Part shown: positions 56,889-64,000 of the stretch, in pieces
How positions within the stretch are numbered: the first letter of the stretch is position 1
Layout of the letters: each line of letters starts with the position of its first letter
Translations under genes and position numbers: made by a program
NCBI RefSeq assembly: GCF_900109145.1
Contig: NZ_FNYY01000015.1
Span: 1 to 64,000, forward strand
Origin: Marinovum algicola
GTDB taxonomy: Bacteria > Pseudomonadota > Alphaproteobacteria > Rhodobacterales > Rhodobacteraceae
DNA length: 64,000 bases
Reading direction: 5' to 3'
The notes under the pieces: model-generated
The model's database searches: none
Seen by the model: only the letters and a program-made list of their open reading frames with translations
What the model was told of the DNA's origin: nothing

Positions 56889-57992
56889 TCAGTAATCGTT
56901 GATGTCTGTCCAGGCCTCGGCATCGGCCGAGGCCAGCGTGGCGGCGATCACCCGGTTGACCTCATGCCCGTCGCGGAACGTCGGCCAGAGTGCCTTGCCG
57001 GCGTGGATCGCGGTCAGGAAATCCTTGGCCTCGATGATGATCTGATCTTGGTAGCCGGTGCCATGGCCGGGGCCTTGGCAGAATGGCTGGTAATCGGGAT
57101 GCGCCGGGCCGGTGAGGATCTTGGTGAACCCTCGCGTCGCCTCCGGCCCCTCCATGCGATAGAGCCAGAGCGCATTCTGATCCTCCTGGTCAAAGCGGAT
57201 CGCGCCCTTGGTACCCGAAATCTCGTAGGCATAGCCCATCTTGCGGCCGGTGGAGACCCGGCTGAAATACATCTGCCCCATGGCGCCGTTCTCGAAGCGG
57301 CACATCAACTGGGCATGATCATCGTTGGTCACTTCGCCGCCGGGGCGAGCGCGGTGGACCGTCTCATGCGTGCCGATCAGGCGCGCGATCGGCCCAATCA
57401 GCGCCAGCGCGCCATTGATCATATGCGGCGCGAGATCGCCCATCGTGCCATTGGCCATGCCGGTCGTGCGCCAGGTGGCCGGGGCCTCGGGATCGGCATA
57501 GAAATCCTCGGTATGTTCCCCGCGAAACCAGGTGATCTCTCCGATCACACCGTCGGCGATCAATTGCCGCGCGAATTGGCTGGCCGGGGTACGGATGTAG
57601 TTGAACCCGACCATGTTGACCACGCCTGCGGCCTCGGCGGCGGCAACCATCGCGGCGCTTTCGTCGAGCGAGGCACCCAGCGGCTTTTCGCAGAACACCG
57701 GCTTGCCCAGCTTGAACGCCGCCTCGGCAATTTCGCGGTGGGTTTCCTGCGGGGTGGCGATGACCACGGCCTCGACCGCGGGGTCATTGACCAGCACGCG
57801 CCAGTCATCGGTGCCGCGCGCGAAACCATAGGCGGCACGATAACGTTCCGCGCTTTGCGGGGTGGTGGCGCAGACCATTTCCAGACGCGGCTTGAGCGCG
57901 GTGTCGAAAATCGCCCCGACAGAAGACATGGCGACCGCATGCGCCTTGCCCATGTAACCGCCCCCCAGAATGCCGATGCCGATCTCAGCCAT
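56889..57992 (-). CDS. Gfo/Idh/MocA-family dehydrogenase B (IolG-like)
   Basis: A 367-residue dehydrogenase: IGIGILGGGYMGKAHAVAMS (NAD site), KLGKPVFCEKPLGASLDES (family Lys), TWRTTGMANGTMGDLAPHMI (active-site region). The ending QIIIEAKDFLTAIHAGKALW is as in inositol/glucoside 3-dehydrogenases. Its start faces the LacI operator at 58019 and iolD beyond it. It is the best candidate for the first step of the pathway (inositol or derivative to the keto form). GGGAGG precedes the ATG by about 8 bases. Confidence 0.83.
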   Translation of the reverse strand: MAEIGIGILGGGYMGKAHAVAMSSVGAIFDTALKPRLEMVCATTPQSAERYRAAYGFARGTDDWRVLVNDPAVEAVVIATPQETHREIAEAAFKLGKPVFCEKPLGASLDESAAMVAAAEAAGVVNMVGFNYIRTPASQFARQLIADGVIGEITWFRGEHTEDFYADPEAPATWRTTGMANGTMGDLAPHMINGALALIGPIARLIGTHETVHRARPGGEVTNDDHAQLMCRFENGAMGQMYFSRVSTGRKMGYAYEISGTKGAIRFDQEDQNALWLYRMEGPEATRGFTKILTGPAHPDYQPFCQGPGHGTGYQDQIIIEAKDFLTAIHAGKALWPTFRDGHEVNRVIAATLASADAEAWTDINDY

Positions 57993-58018
57993 CGTTTTTC
58001 CTCCCTCTGTCCATTTTC

Positions 58019-58040
58019 GTTTTGCAACCGGTTGCAAAAC
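58019..58040. promoter_or_regulatory. LacI-type operator, perfect 22-bp palindrome, at the divergent iol promoter
   Basis: Two 11-base arms (GTTTTGCAACC and its exact inverted copy) meet at a central CG. The core TTGCAA-N4-TTGCAA is as at 50286. It lies 27 bases from the minus-strand dehydrogenase start and 76 bases from iolD, so one repressor can shut both directions. Confidence 0.85.
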
Positions 58041-58115
58041 AGGTATCGTGACTCTAGACATCTCGCAAGTCCGATTTCGCCAGAGATCGAAATTTCCCAG
58101 GGAGGGTTCGCGCAA

Positions 58116-59984
58116 ATGAAAACGACAGACGGCACCGTTCGGCTGACCACGGCCCAGGCGATCATTCGCTGGCTGACCAATCAGTATATCGAGATCGACG
58201 GCCGGGAGCAGCGGCTCTGCGGCGGCGGATTCGGCATCTTCGGCCATGGCAATGTGACCTGTCTCGGCGAGGCGCTGAACCGGGTGCATGACGAACTGCC
58301 GCTCTATCGCGGTCAGAACGAGACCAGCATGGGCTTTGCCGCGGCCGGCTATGCCAAAGCCTGGCTGCGCCAGCGCTTCATGTTCTGCACCGCGTCCGCC
58401 GGGCCAGGCACCGCCAACCTGCTGACAGCCGCCGGGCTGGCCCATGCCAACCGCCTGCCGATGCTGATGCTCTGCGGCGATACCTTCATCACCCGGCTGC
58501 CCGATCCGGTGTTGCAGCAGATGGAGAACTACAACGACCCGACATTCGGCGTGAACGATGCCTTCAAGCCGGTCAGCCGCTACTGGGACAGAATCAGCCA
58601 CCCGGCGCAGGTGATCCAATCGCTGCCCGCCGCCATCGCGACGATGCTCGACCCGGCCGATTGTGGCCCGGCCTTCCTCGGGCTGCCGCAGGACGTGCAG
58701 GGCTGGACCTATGATTATCCGGAAGCCTTCTTTGCCAGGAAGGTGCACCGCATCCGCCGCCAGTCACCGGATCAGGCCGAGATTGCCGATGCGGTGGCGG
58801 CGCTGAAGGCGGCCGAACGGCCGATGATCATCGCCGGCGGCGGGGTGCAATATTCCCGCGCGGTCCAGGAGCTGACCGGCTTTGCCGAGGCGCATCAGAT
58901 CCCGGTGGTCGAAACCATTGCCGGCCGCGCCAACATGCTGGCAACACATCCGCTCAACATCGGGCCCATCGGCGTGACCGGCTCGGAAAGCGCCAATGCG
59001 GTGGCGGAACGGGCCGATGTGATCCTGGCTGTCGGCACCAGGTTGCAGGATTTCACCACCGGCTCGTGGACCGCTTTCGACAAGGAGGCGAAAATCGTCG
59101 CCATCAACGCCGCGCGCCACGACGCCGGCAAACATATGTCGCTGCCGGTGGTGGGGGATGCGAAACTTTCGCTGACCGCGCTGAGCGACGCGCTGGACTA
59201 TACCACGCCCGAGGATTGGCAGGGCTTTGCCCGGGAAGAGCGTGCCAAATGGGATGACTACGTCGCCGAGAACGTCAGACCCGGCAACCGGCCGAATTCC
59301 TATGCCCAGGCGATCGGCGTGGTGAACGAGCTTTGCGATCCGCGCGACCGTGTGGTCGCCGCCGCGGGCGGGCTGCCGGCCGAAGTCGCCGCCAACTGGC
59401 GCACGCTCGAGACCGGCACGGTGGATGTCGAGTTCGGCTTTTCCTGCATGGGTTACGAGATCGCCGGCGCCTGGGGGGCGCGCATCGCCCAGATGCAGCA
59501 GGCGCCCGAGCAGGACACCATCACCTTTTGCGGCGACGGCTCTTACATGATGCTGAATTCCGATCTCTATTCTTCGGTGCTCAGCCGCAAGAAACTGATC
59601 GTCCTGCTGCTGGACAACGGCGGTTTCGCCGTCATCAACAAGTTGCAGAACAACACCGGCAACGAAAGCTTCAATAACCTGCTGTCGGATTGCCCGACAA
59701 TCCCCGAGCCGTTTGGCGTGGATTTCGTGGCGCACGCGGCCTCGATGGGGGCGATGGCGGAAAAGGTCGCCAATCCGGCCGAGCTTGGCGCGGCCTTCCA
59801 GCGCGCCAAGGCCTCCGACAAGAGCTATGTGATCGTGATGGATGTCGATGCCTACGACGGCTGGACCACCGAAGGCCATGCCTGGTGGGAGGTCGGCACG
59901 CCGCATGTCTCCGAGGATGCGAAGGTGCGTCAGGCGCATGAAGATTGGGAAGCCACCCGCGAACGCCAGCGGAGGGGGGTGTGA
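58116..59984 (+). CDS. iolD: 3D-(3,5/4)-trihydroxycyclohexane-1,2-dione hydrolase
   Basis: A 622-residue thiamine-diphosphate enzyme, the usual length of IolD. It opens the cyclohexane ring to 5-deoxy-glucuronate. Features are RLCGGGFGIFGHGNVTCLGE and YRGQNETSMGFAAAGYAKAW (cofactor-activating Glu), a central Rossmann-like domain, and TFCGDGSYMMLNSDLYSSVL with LLLDNGGFAVINKLQNNTGN (TPP/Mg site). AGGGAGGG precedes the ATG. It is the first gene of the plus-strand iolDCB-aldolase operon. Confidence 0.95.
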   Translation: MKTTDGTVRLTTAQAIIRWLTNQYIEIDGREQRLCGGGFGIFGHGNVTCLGEALNRVHDELPLYRGQNETSMGFAAAGYAKAWLRQRFMFCTASAGPGTANLLTAAGLAHANRLPMLMLCGDTFITRLPDPVLQQMENYNDPTFGVNDAFKPVSRYWDRISHPAQVIQSLPAAIATMLDPADCGPAFLGLPQDVQGWTYDYPEAFFARKVHRIRRQSPDQAEIADAVAALKAAERPMIIAGGGVQYSRAVQELTGFAEAHQIPVVETIAGRANMLATHPLNIGPIGVTGSESANAVAERADVILAVGTRLQDFTTGSWTAFDKEAKIVAINAARHDAGKHMSLPVVGDAKLSLTALSDALDYTTPEDWQGFAREERAKWDDYVAENVRPGNRPNSYAQAIGVVNELCDPRDRVVAAAGGLPAEVAANWRTLETGTVDVEFGFSCMGYEIAGAWGARIAQMQQAPEQDTITFCGDGSYMMLNSDLYSSVLSRKKLIVLLLDNGGFAVINKLQNNTGNESFNNLLSDCPTIPEPFGVDFVAHAASMGAMAEKVANPAELGAAFQRAKASDKSYVIVMDVDAYDGWTTEGHAWWEVGTPHVSEDAKVRQAHEDWEATRERQRRGV

Positions 59985-60964
59985 TGACCGGCCTGATCGA
60001 CGGCATCTGCAAGGGTAATTTCGCGGTCTTCGGCCGGGCGGGCATGGACATGTTCGCCGATCCGCCGGGCACCCGCGCCGACGAGGCCGAAACCTTCCGC
60101 GCCGATCTGGGCGGATCTTCGGCCAATATCTGCGCCGGGTTGTGCAAGCTCGGCATGCAATCGGCGCTGGTCACCTCGGTTTCTGACGATGCGGCCGGGC
60201 GGTTCTGTACCAAGCGGTTGCAGCATTACGGCGTCGATACGCAATACCTCAAGGTGCTGGGTGGCGAATACCGCATATCTCTGGCCGTCTACGAAAGCTG
60301 CATCGAGGATTTCCAACTGGTGATCTATCGCAACAACGCGGTGGATTTCCAGGTGACGGAAGCGGACGTCGACCGGGTCGACTACAGCCGTTTCGGCGCG
60401 CTGATCACCGCCGGCACGGTCTTTGCCGCCGAGCCGTCGCGCGGCTCGACCTTCCGCGCCTTCGAAAATGCCCGAAAGGCTGGGCTGCCGGTGATCTTCG
60501 ACATCGATTACCGCCCCTACAGCTGGCCCTCGGCCGAGGTCGCCTCGGAGGTGCTGACCCGCGCCGGCGAGGAAAGCGACCTGATCGTCGGCAATGACGA
60601 GGAATTCGGCTTCATGGCCGGTGGCCTCGACAAGGGGCTGGCCAAGGCCCGCGAACTGGCCGCCAAGGGCAAGCTGGTGATCTACAAGATGGGCCAGGCG
60701 GGCGCGATCACCTTTGCCGGTGGCGAGGAAATCCGCACCGGCATCTATCCGGTCACCGCCGTCAAACCCAATGGCGCCGGCGACAGCTTCATGGCCGGCC
60801 TGCTGGCCGCCATCGCCGAGGACCGCCCGCTGAAAGAGGCGGTGCTGCGCGGCTCGGCCTGCGCCTCAATCGTGGTCAGCCAGCCCGGCTGCGCCCCCGC
60901 CATGCCCACAACCGCCGCGCTCGATGCCTTTCTGGCAGAGCGCAATGGCCCCACTGACGTCTGA
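59984..60964 (+). CDS. iolC: 5-dehydro-2-deoxygluconokinase, short form
   Basis: A 326-residue PfkB kinase: FRADLGGSSANICAGLCKLG near the N-terminus and the C-terminal signature AVKPNGAGDSFMAGLLAAIA with the catalytic Asp. It phosphorylates 2-deoxy-5-keto-gluconate. Many alphaproteobacterial IolC proteins are about twice as long because of a fused aldolase-like C-terminal domain; this one is the short Bacillus/gammaproteobacterial-like form. The aldolase is encoded separately at 61815. Its start overlaps the iolD stop (TGATG). Confidence 0.93.
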   Translation: MTGLIDGICKGNFAVFGRAGMDMFADPPGTRADEAETFRADLGGSSANICAGLCKLGMQSALVTSVSDDAAGRFCTKRLQHYGVDTQYLKVLGGEYRISLAVYESCIEDFQLVIYRNNAVDFQVTEADVDRVDYSRFGALITAGTVFAAEPSRGSTFRAFENARKAGLPVIFDIDYRPYSWPSAEVASEVLTRAGEESDLIVGNDEEFGFMAGGLDKGLAKARELAAKGKLVIYKMGQAGAITFAGGEEIRTGIYPVTAVKPNGAGDSFMAGLLAAIAEDRPLKEAVLRGSACASIVVSQPGCAPAMPTTAALDAFLAERNGPTDV

Positions 60965-60975
60965 AAGGAATCGCC

Positions 60976-61818
60976 ATGCATATCGCGCCGCATGACAACC
61001 AGAACAAACCCATCGTCGATGTCGATCACGACCTCGTGCCACTGAACTATTTTAACATCGTAAAGCTGAGGCGTGGCGAGACCTTCGAATATTCGGTGCC
61101 CGGCTACGAGACCTGTATCGTCCCCGCCACCGGCACCGTGGACGTCGATATCGATGGCGCGGGTTTTTCCGAGCTGGGCCATCGCGGCGAAGACGTCTGG
61201 GATGGCGATCCCGAAGGCGTCTATGTGCCGGTCGGGGCCAAGGTGCGCATGACCTGCATTTCCGATGCCACCGAAACCTTCATCGCCGGCGCCAAATACG
61301 ACCGCGTGCTCGAGCCGTTCGACGTGCGGGTGCCCGATCTCGACCTTGTGCAATACGGCTCGGACGACACCAAGACCCACCGCAAGATCAAGCATATCCT
61401 GGGCGCCAACCAGCATGACAAGGTCGGCCGCCTGCTGGTGTCGGAACTCTTTACCGTGGGCGCGGGCGGCTGGTCGGGCTTTCCCTCGCACAAGCATGAC
61501 ACCGACCGTCTGCCCGAGGAATCGCGGCATGACGAAACCTATAATTTCCGCTTCAAGCCGAACTACGGCTCGGGGCTTCAGATGCTGCAACGCGACGACA
61601 ACGAGCCGGGCGACGCCTATCACATCATGGACCGCTCGACGATCCTGATCGACAATGGATATCATCCCTGCTGCGCGCTGCCGGGGTATCAGATGTATTA
61701 TTTCACCATCCTCGGCGGGCTCTCGCAGCGTTCGCTCAAGCAGTATTTCCAGCCGACCCATGCTGAGCAGCTGCACACCATTCCGGGCATCATGGACATG
61801 GTGGCCAAGTTCAAATGA
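60976..61818 (+). CDS. iolB: 5-deoxy-glucuronate isomerase
   Basis: A 280-residue KduI/IolB-type bicupin. The metal-binding His/Glu positions lie in WSGFPSHKHDTDRLPEESRH and DETYNFRFKP, and the closing segment is YHPCCALPGYQMYYFTILGG. It converts 5-deoxy-glucuronate to 2-deoxy-5-keto-gluconate for IolC. AAAGGA stands 7 bases before the ATG, and the stop overlaps the aldolase start by 4 bases. Confidence 0.94.
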   Translation: MHIAPHDNQNKPIVDVDHDLVPLNYFNIVKLRRGETFEYSVPGYETCIVPATGTVDVDIDGAGFSELGHRGEDVWDGDPEGVYVPVGAKVRMTCISDATETFIAGAKYDRVLEPFDVRVPDLDLVQYGSDDTKTHRKIKHILGANQHDKVGRLLVSELFTVGAGGWSGFPSHKHDTDRLPEESRHDETYNFRFKPNYGSGLQMLQRDDNEPGDAYHIMDRSTILIDNGYHPCCALPGYQMYYFTILGGLSQRSLKQYFQPTHAEQLHTIPGIMDMVAKFK

Positions 61819-62654
61819 CGCTGGTCGCGCTTTCGGAGGTACTGCAACCGGCGCTCCGGCAGGGCCATGCGGTGGCGGGCCTCGTCTGTCTCGGCTGGGA
61901 GGACATGCGCGCCTTTGTCGCCGCCGCCGAGGCCGAGCAATGCCCGGTGATCCTGCAAGCCGGGCCGGGCTGTCGCGCGCATACGCCGCTGCCGGTGCTG
62001 GGCGCGATGTTCCGGCAACTGGCCGAGGCCGCCACAGTGCCGGTGGTGGCGCATCTCGATCATGGCTACACCGCCGAAGACTGCCGGATGGCGATCGACT
62101 GCGGCTTTACCTCGGTGATGTTCGACGGTTCGCGCAAGCCGCTGGCCCAGAACATCGCCGAAACCGCGGCCATTGCCGAAATGGCGCATGCGGCGGGCGT
62201 ATCCTGCGAAGGCGAGATCGGCTTTGTCGGCTATGACGGCGGCGAGACCTCGGCCGGGACCGACCCGGCGGAGGCGGCCAAATTCGCCCGCGAGACCTCC
62301 GTCGATGCGATGGCGATCTCGGTCGGCAATGTGCATCTGCAACAGGACGCCGGCGCCGGGCTCGACGAGGCGCGCATCCGTGCCATCGAGGCGGTGACCG
62401 ATGTGCCGCTGGTGATCCACGGCGGCTCGGGCGTGCCGATCGCGCAGCGCCGGCGGCTGGCGCGGGGTTCGCAAATCTGCAAGTTCAACATCGGAACCGA
62501 GCTGCGCATGGCCTTTGGCGCAGCGCTGCGCGCGGCGGTCGAGAAAGACCCGAACCGGTTCGACCGGGTGGAGATCCTGAAAGACACCCACGACCCGGTT
62601 GTTGCCGCCACCCGTCAGGTGCTGCGGGCGTTCAAGGCGGAATCACCGGGGTGA
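61815..62654 (+). CDS. iolJ: Class II aldolase, probable 2-deoxy-5-keto-gluconate-6-phosphate aldolase (IolJ type)
   Basis: A 279-residue zinc-dependent (class II) fructose-bisphosphate-aldolase-family enzyme: VVAHLDHGYTAEDCRMAIDC (catalytic Asp and zinc His), SVMFDGSRKPLAQNIAETAA, GEIGFVGYDGGETSAGTDPA, AISVGNVHLQQD and LVIHGGSGVPIAQRRRL, KFNIGTELRMAF. In this operon it should split the IolC product into DHAP and malonate semialdehyde. The 4-base overlap with iolB supports that job. GatY/AgaY-type tagatose aldolases are the alternative by sequence alone. Confidence 0.86.
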   Translation: MTLVALSEVLQPALRQGHAVAGLVCLGWEDMRAFVAAAEAEQCPVILQAGPGCRAHTPLPVLGAMFRQLAEAATVPVVAHLDHGYTAEDCRMAIDCGFTSVMFDGSRKPLAQNIAETAAIAEMAHAAGVSCEGEIGFVGYDGGETSAGTDPAEAAKFARETSVDAMAISVGNVHLQQDAGAGLDEARIRAIEAVTDVPLVIHGGSGVPIAQRRRLARGSQICKFNIGTELRMAFGAALRAAVEKDPNRFDRVEILKDTHDPVVAATRQVLRAFKAESPG

Positions 62655-62682
62655 CACGCGCCCAGGAGCAGGCGCGTGTCAC
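62651..62682. terminator. Bidirectional hairpin terminator after the iol operon
   Basis: GTGACACGCGCC (62651-62662) and GGCGCGTGTCAC (62671-62682) form a perfect 12-bp stem around an 8-base loop. The stem contains the aldolase stop codon and lies 28 bases before the end of the convergent dioxygenase gene. There is no U-run. Confidence 0.7.
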
Positions 62683-62710
62683 CGAACTCAGGCAGCCCTA
62701 CCGCCGGGGT

Positions 62711-63898
62711 TCAGTGCGACCGCTTGCGGCCGTTCTGGTCCGCGATCTCGCGGCGCAGGCGCGCAACGGCCCAACCCTCGGCCAGCGCCTGGCGCAGTAC
62801 GTCCTGCTGGCTCGGCGGGGCCATGCCCGACAGCGGCGAATCGATGTCGAGATTGGCCGGAAAGGGATAGCCCTCGGCAGTGGCCGCCACCACGGTGTCG
62901 GCCTCGCGCGCGGTCAAGGTGCCGGCGGCAAGCAAGGCCTTGAGGTCGTCATAGACCGCCAGGGTGATGCGGCTGCGATCGACGATCTCGATCGAACGGC
63001 CATAGGCCGAGCCGACCTGCATCAGATTGGCAAAGCGATGGATATCGGCGGTCTTGTTGTCGCCCGCGGCATGGAAGGTCGCCGGGTTGAAGAACAGCAT
63101 GTCTCCCTTCGCCAGCGGAAGCTTCACATGCGCCTCCTCGAAGAACGCGCGGAACTGCGGCAACAGCACCGCGATATAGCCGGGCAGGTAGCTCTGCGAA
63201 TAGGGCAGAAGCTTGGTCGGCCCGCTCTCGATCGGCATGTCGCTGTGCGCCACAGCGCCCTGCAAGGTCAGCGCCGCCGACAGCGCATGTTGCGTGGCCG
63301 GAGTGCGCTTGAGCGTTTCGACGTCCTGAAACCCCATGTGATAGTCGCGGTGCGCGGTCTGCGCCTTGCCGCCGGGGCGGACGACGTTGGCCTGAAAGGT
63401 GATCTGATAGCCTGTTCCGAGCCAGCTTTCGCTGACCGCGCGGGTCAGTTCGTTGGCATTGTAGCGGGCAAAGAGCGCCGGCGCCTTCATGCAGAGCTTT
63501 TCATGCGCGTTCCAGACCCGGCTGTTGGCGCCGGCGGTGGCGAAATGGTCGCCTTTTCCGGTACTTCCGGCCTCTTCCTCGGCGATGATCGCATTCAGCT
63601 CTTCGGTAACGGCGTCGACGAGCCCGGTGTCGGCATACCCCTTGCGAATGGCGATGATGCCGGGACCGGAGAGAAAAGCCCGGTTCCATTCCGCCATCAC
63701 CAGCCGCGCCTGCGCCGGCTCGGCCATCGCCTGCCGCATGGCATCGCCGTCATAAACCGGGATGTTGCTCGCGATTTCGGTGGCATGGGGGTAGTCTTCA
63801 GCCGGGGTCCGCTGCGCCGTGTGGCGCTTGAAGGCCTCGAGGTCGCAATCGCGGTCATCAAGCCATACCGTGGGCCGGCCGGTCTGTTGGTCGAGCAT
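62711..63898 (-). CDS. Phytanoyl-CoA dioxygenase (PhyH) family Fe(II)/2-oxoglutarate enzyme
   Basis: A 395-residue PhyH-family protein. The facial triad can be read as HxD in TAHRDYHMGFQD and a later His in FFNPATFHAAGDN, with a downstream Arg in HRFANLMQVGSAYGR for 2-oxoglutarate. These enzymes hydroxylate or demethylate small molecules; the substrate here is unknown. It is convergent with the iol operon and separately promoted from the region beyond 63898. GGGAGGA precedes the ATG by about 9 bases. No other gene of its unit lies in the window. Confidence 0.83.
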   Translation of the reverse strand: MLDQQTGRPTVWLDDRDCDLEAFKRHTAQRTPAEDYPHATEIASNIPVYDGDAMRQAMAEPAQARLVMAEWNRAFLSGPGIIAIRKGYADTGLVDAVTEELNAIIAEEEAGSTGKGDHFATAGANSRVWNAHEKLCMKAPALFARYNANELTRAVSESWLGTGYQITFQANVVRPGGKAQTAHRDYHMGFQDVETLKRTPATQHALSAALTLQGAVAHSDMPIESGPTKLLPYSQSYLPGYIAVLLPQFRAFFEEAHVKLPLAKGDMLFFNPATFHAAGDNKTADIHRFANLMQVGSAYGRSIEIVDRSRITLAVYDDLKALLAAGTLTAREADTVVAATAEGYPFPANLDIDSPLSGMAPPSQQDVLRQALAEGWAVARLRREIADQNGRKRSH

Positions 63899-64000
63899 CT
63901 GTTGTCCTCCCGTGGTTGCACGTCCGACATCGAGACTAGGCAGCCAGTCGCACCCGGTCGCCGGGCAAATCCATCAAAAATACATCAGGCCCATGTCACA
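63899..64000 (-). promoter_or_regulatory. Upstream region of the PhyH gene (window edge)
   Basis: The last 102 bases hold the ribosome site of the PhyH gene (CCTCCC on plus, 63906-63911) and an AT-richer stretch (about 63969-63986: CATCAAAAATACATCAGG) that may contain its promoter. No gene or clear repeat is seen. Confidence 0.35.

Noticed and set aside
56964-58115. An extended N-terminus for iolD, in frame back to 56964
   Set aside because: It runs antisense through the IolG-like gene and the operator palindrome. The ATG at 58116 has a strong AGGGAGGG and gives the normal IolD length.

Overview
The window reads as part of a high-GC alphaproteobacterial replicon, most likely a plasmid or chromid of a marine Rhodobacteraceae (Roseobacter-group) strain. 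The reasons are a DnaA-like plasmid replicase beside parA and parB, TRAP and ABC transporters feeding compact catabolic operons, and a taurine/sulfoacetaldehyde operon of the type found in that group. There is no rRNA, tRNA, CRISPR array or phage gene. Almost all the sequence is coding, with many 4-base ATGA overlaps.

Layout. (1) 1-814: the 5' part of an ISL3-family transposase, running off the left edge, apparently inserted in an L,D-transpeptidase gene that has lost its catalytic end. (2) 1024-5882: a polytopic membrane protein, then the replication and partition core. This core is a DnaA-like RepA (minus), an AT-richer origin region with TGTCACCCTAT iterons and a DnaA box, parA, parB, and two perfect 16-bp palindromes at the end of parB that look like the centromere (parS). 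(3) 5879-16643: taurine dissimilation, with a divergent LysR regulator, a TRAP transporter, a UspA protein, a TauX/TauY-type dehydrogenase, Xsc, a YeiH-type exporter, Pta and a cupin. (4) 16772-27405: a GntR/LacI-hybrid regulator, a Gfo/Idh/MocA oxidoreductase, a PHP-like protein, a trehalose/maltose-class ABC transporter, a 67-aa orphan, a PfkB kinase and a sulfatase, probably for a sulfated sugar. (5) 27554-44488: three adjacent plus-strand operons that share promoter-region sequence elements. They are MFS, Cys-less thiolase-like, DUF35 and acyl-CoA ligase; then sugar epimerase, DhaL, DhaK, LacD-like aldolase, aldehyde dehydrogenase, GntR and FucI/AraA-like isomerase; then an ABC importer with a nucleoside-hydrolase-like enzyme. 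I do not recognise this as a described pathway. (6) 44561-62654: a peptide-class (Dpp) ABC importer divergent from a P-loop kinase and an inositol-monophosphatase-family gene, two LacI regulators, a TSUP exporter, and an inositol catabolic set (three Gfo/IolE-like genes on minus; iolD, iolC, iolB and a class II aldolase on plus). Two TTGCAA-N4-TTGCAA operators, one at the Dpp/kinase divergent promoter and one at the iol divergent promoter, tie this region into one likely LacI regulon. (7) 62711-63898: an orphan phytanoyl-CoA-dioxygenase-family gene on minus.

How it works together. Taurine enters by the TRAP system, is deaminated oxidatively to sulfoacetaldehyde, and is cleaved by Xsc to acetyl phosphate and sulfite; Pta makes acetyl-CoA and the membrane protein probably exports sulfite or sulfate. 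The inositol branch runs from inositol or a derivative through keto-inositol, the IolE and IolD steps, IolB, IolC and an aldolase to DHAP and malonate semialdehyde; no iolA is present here. The sulfatase and second exporter give the replicon an organosulfur theme. Intercistronic hairpins follow all four substrate-binding-protein genes, which suggests that each binding protein is made in excess over its membrane partners.
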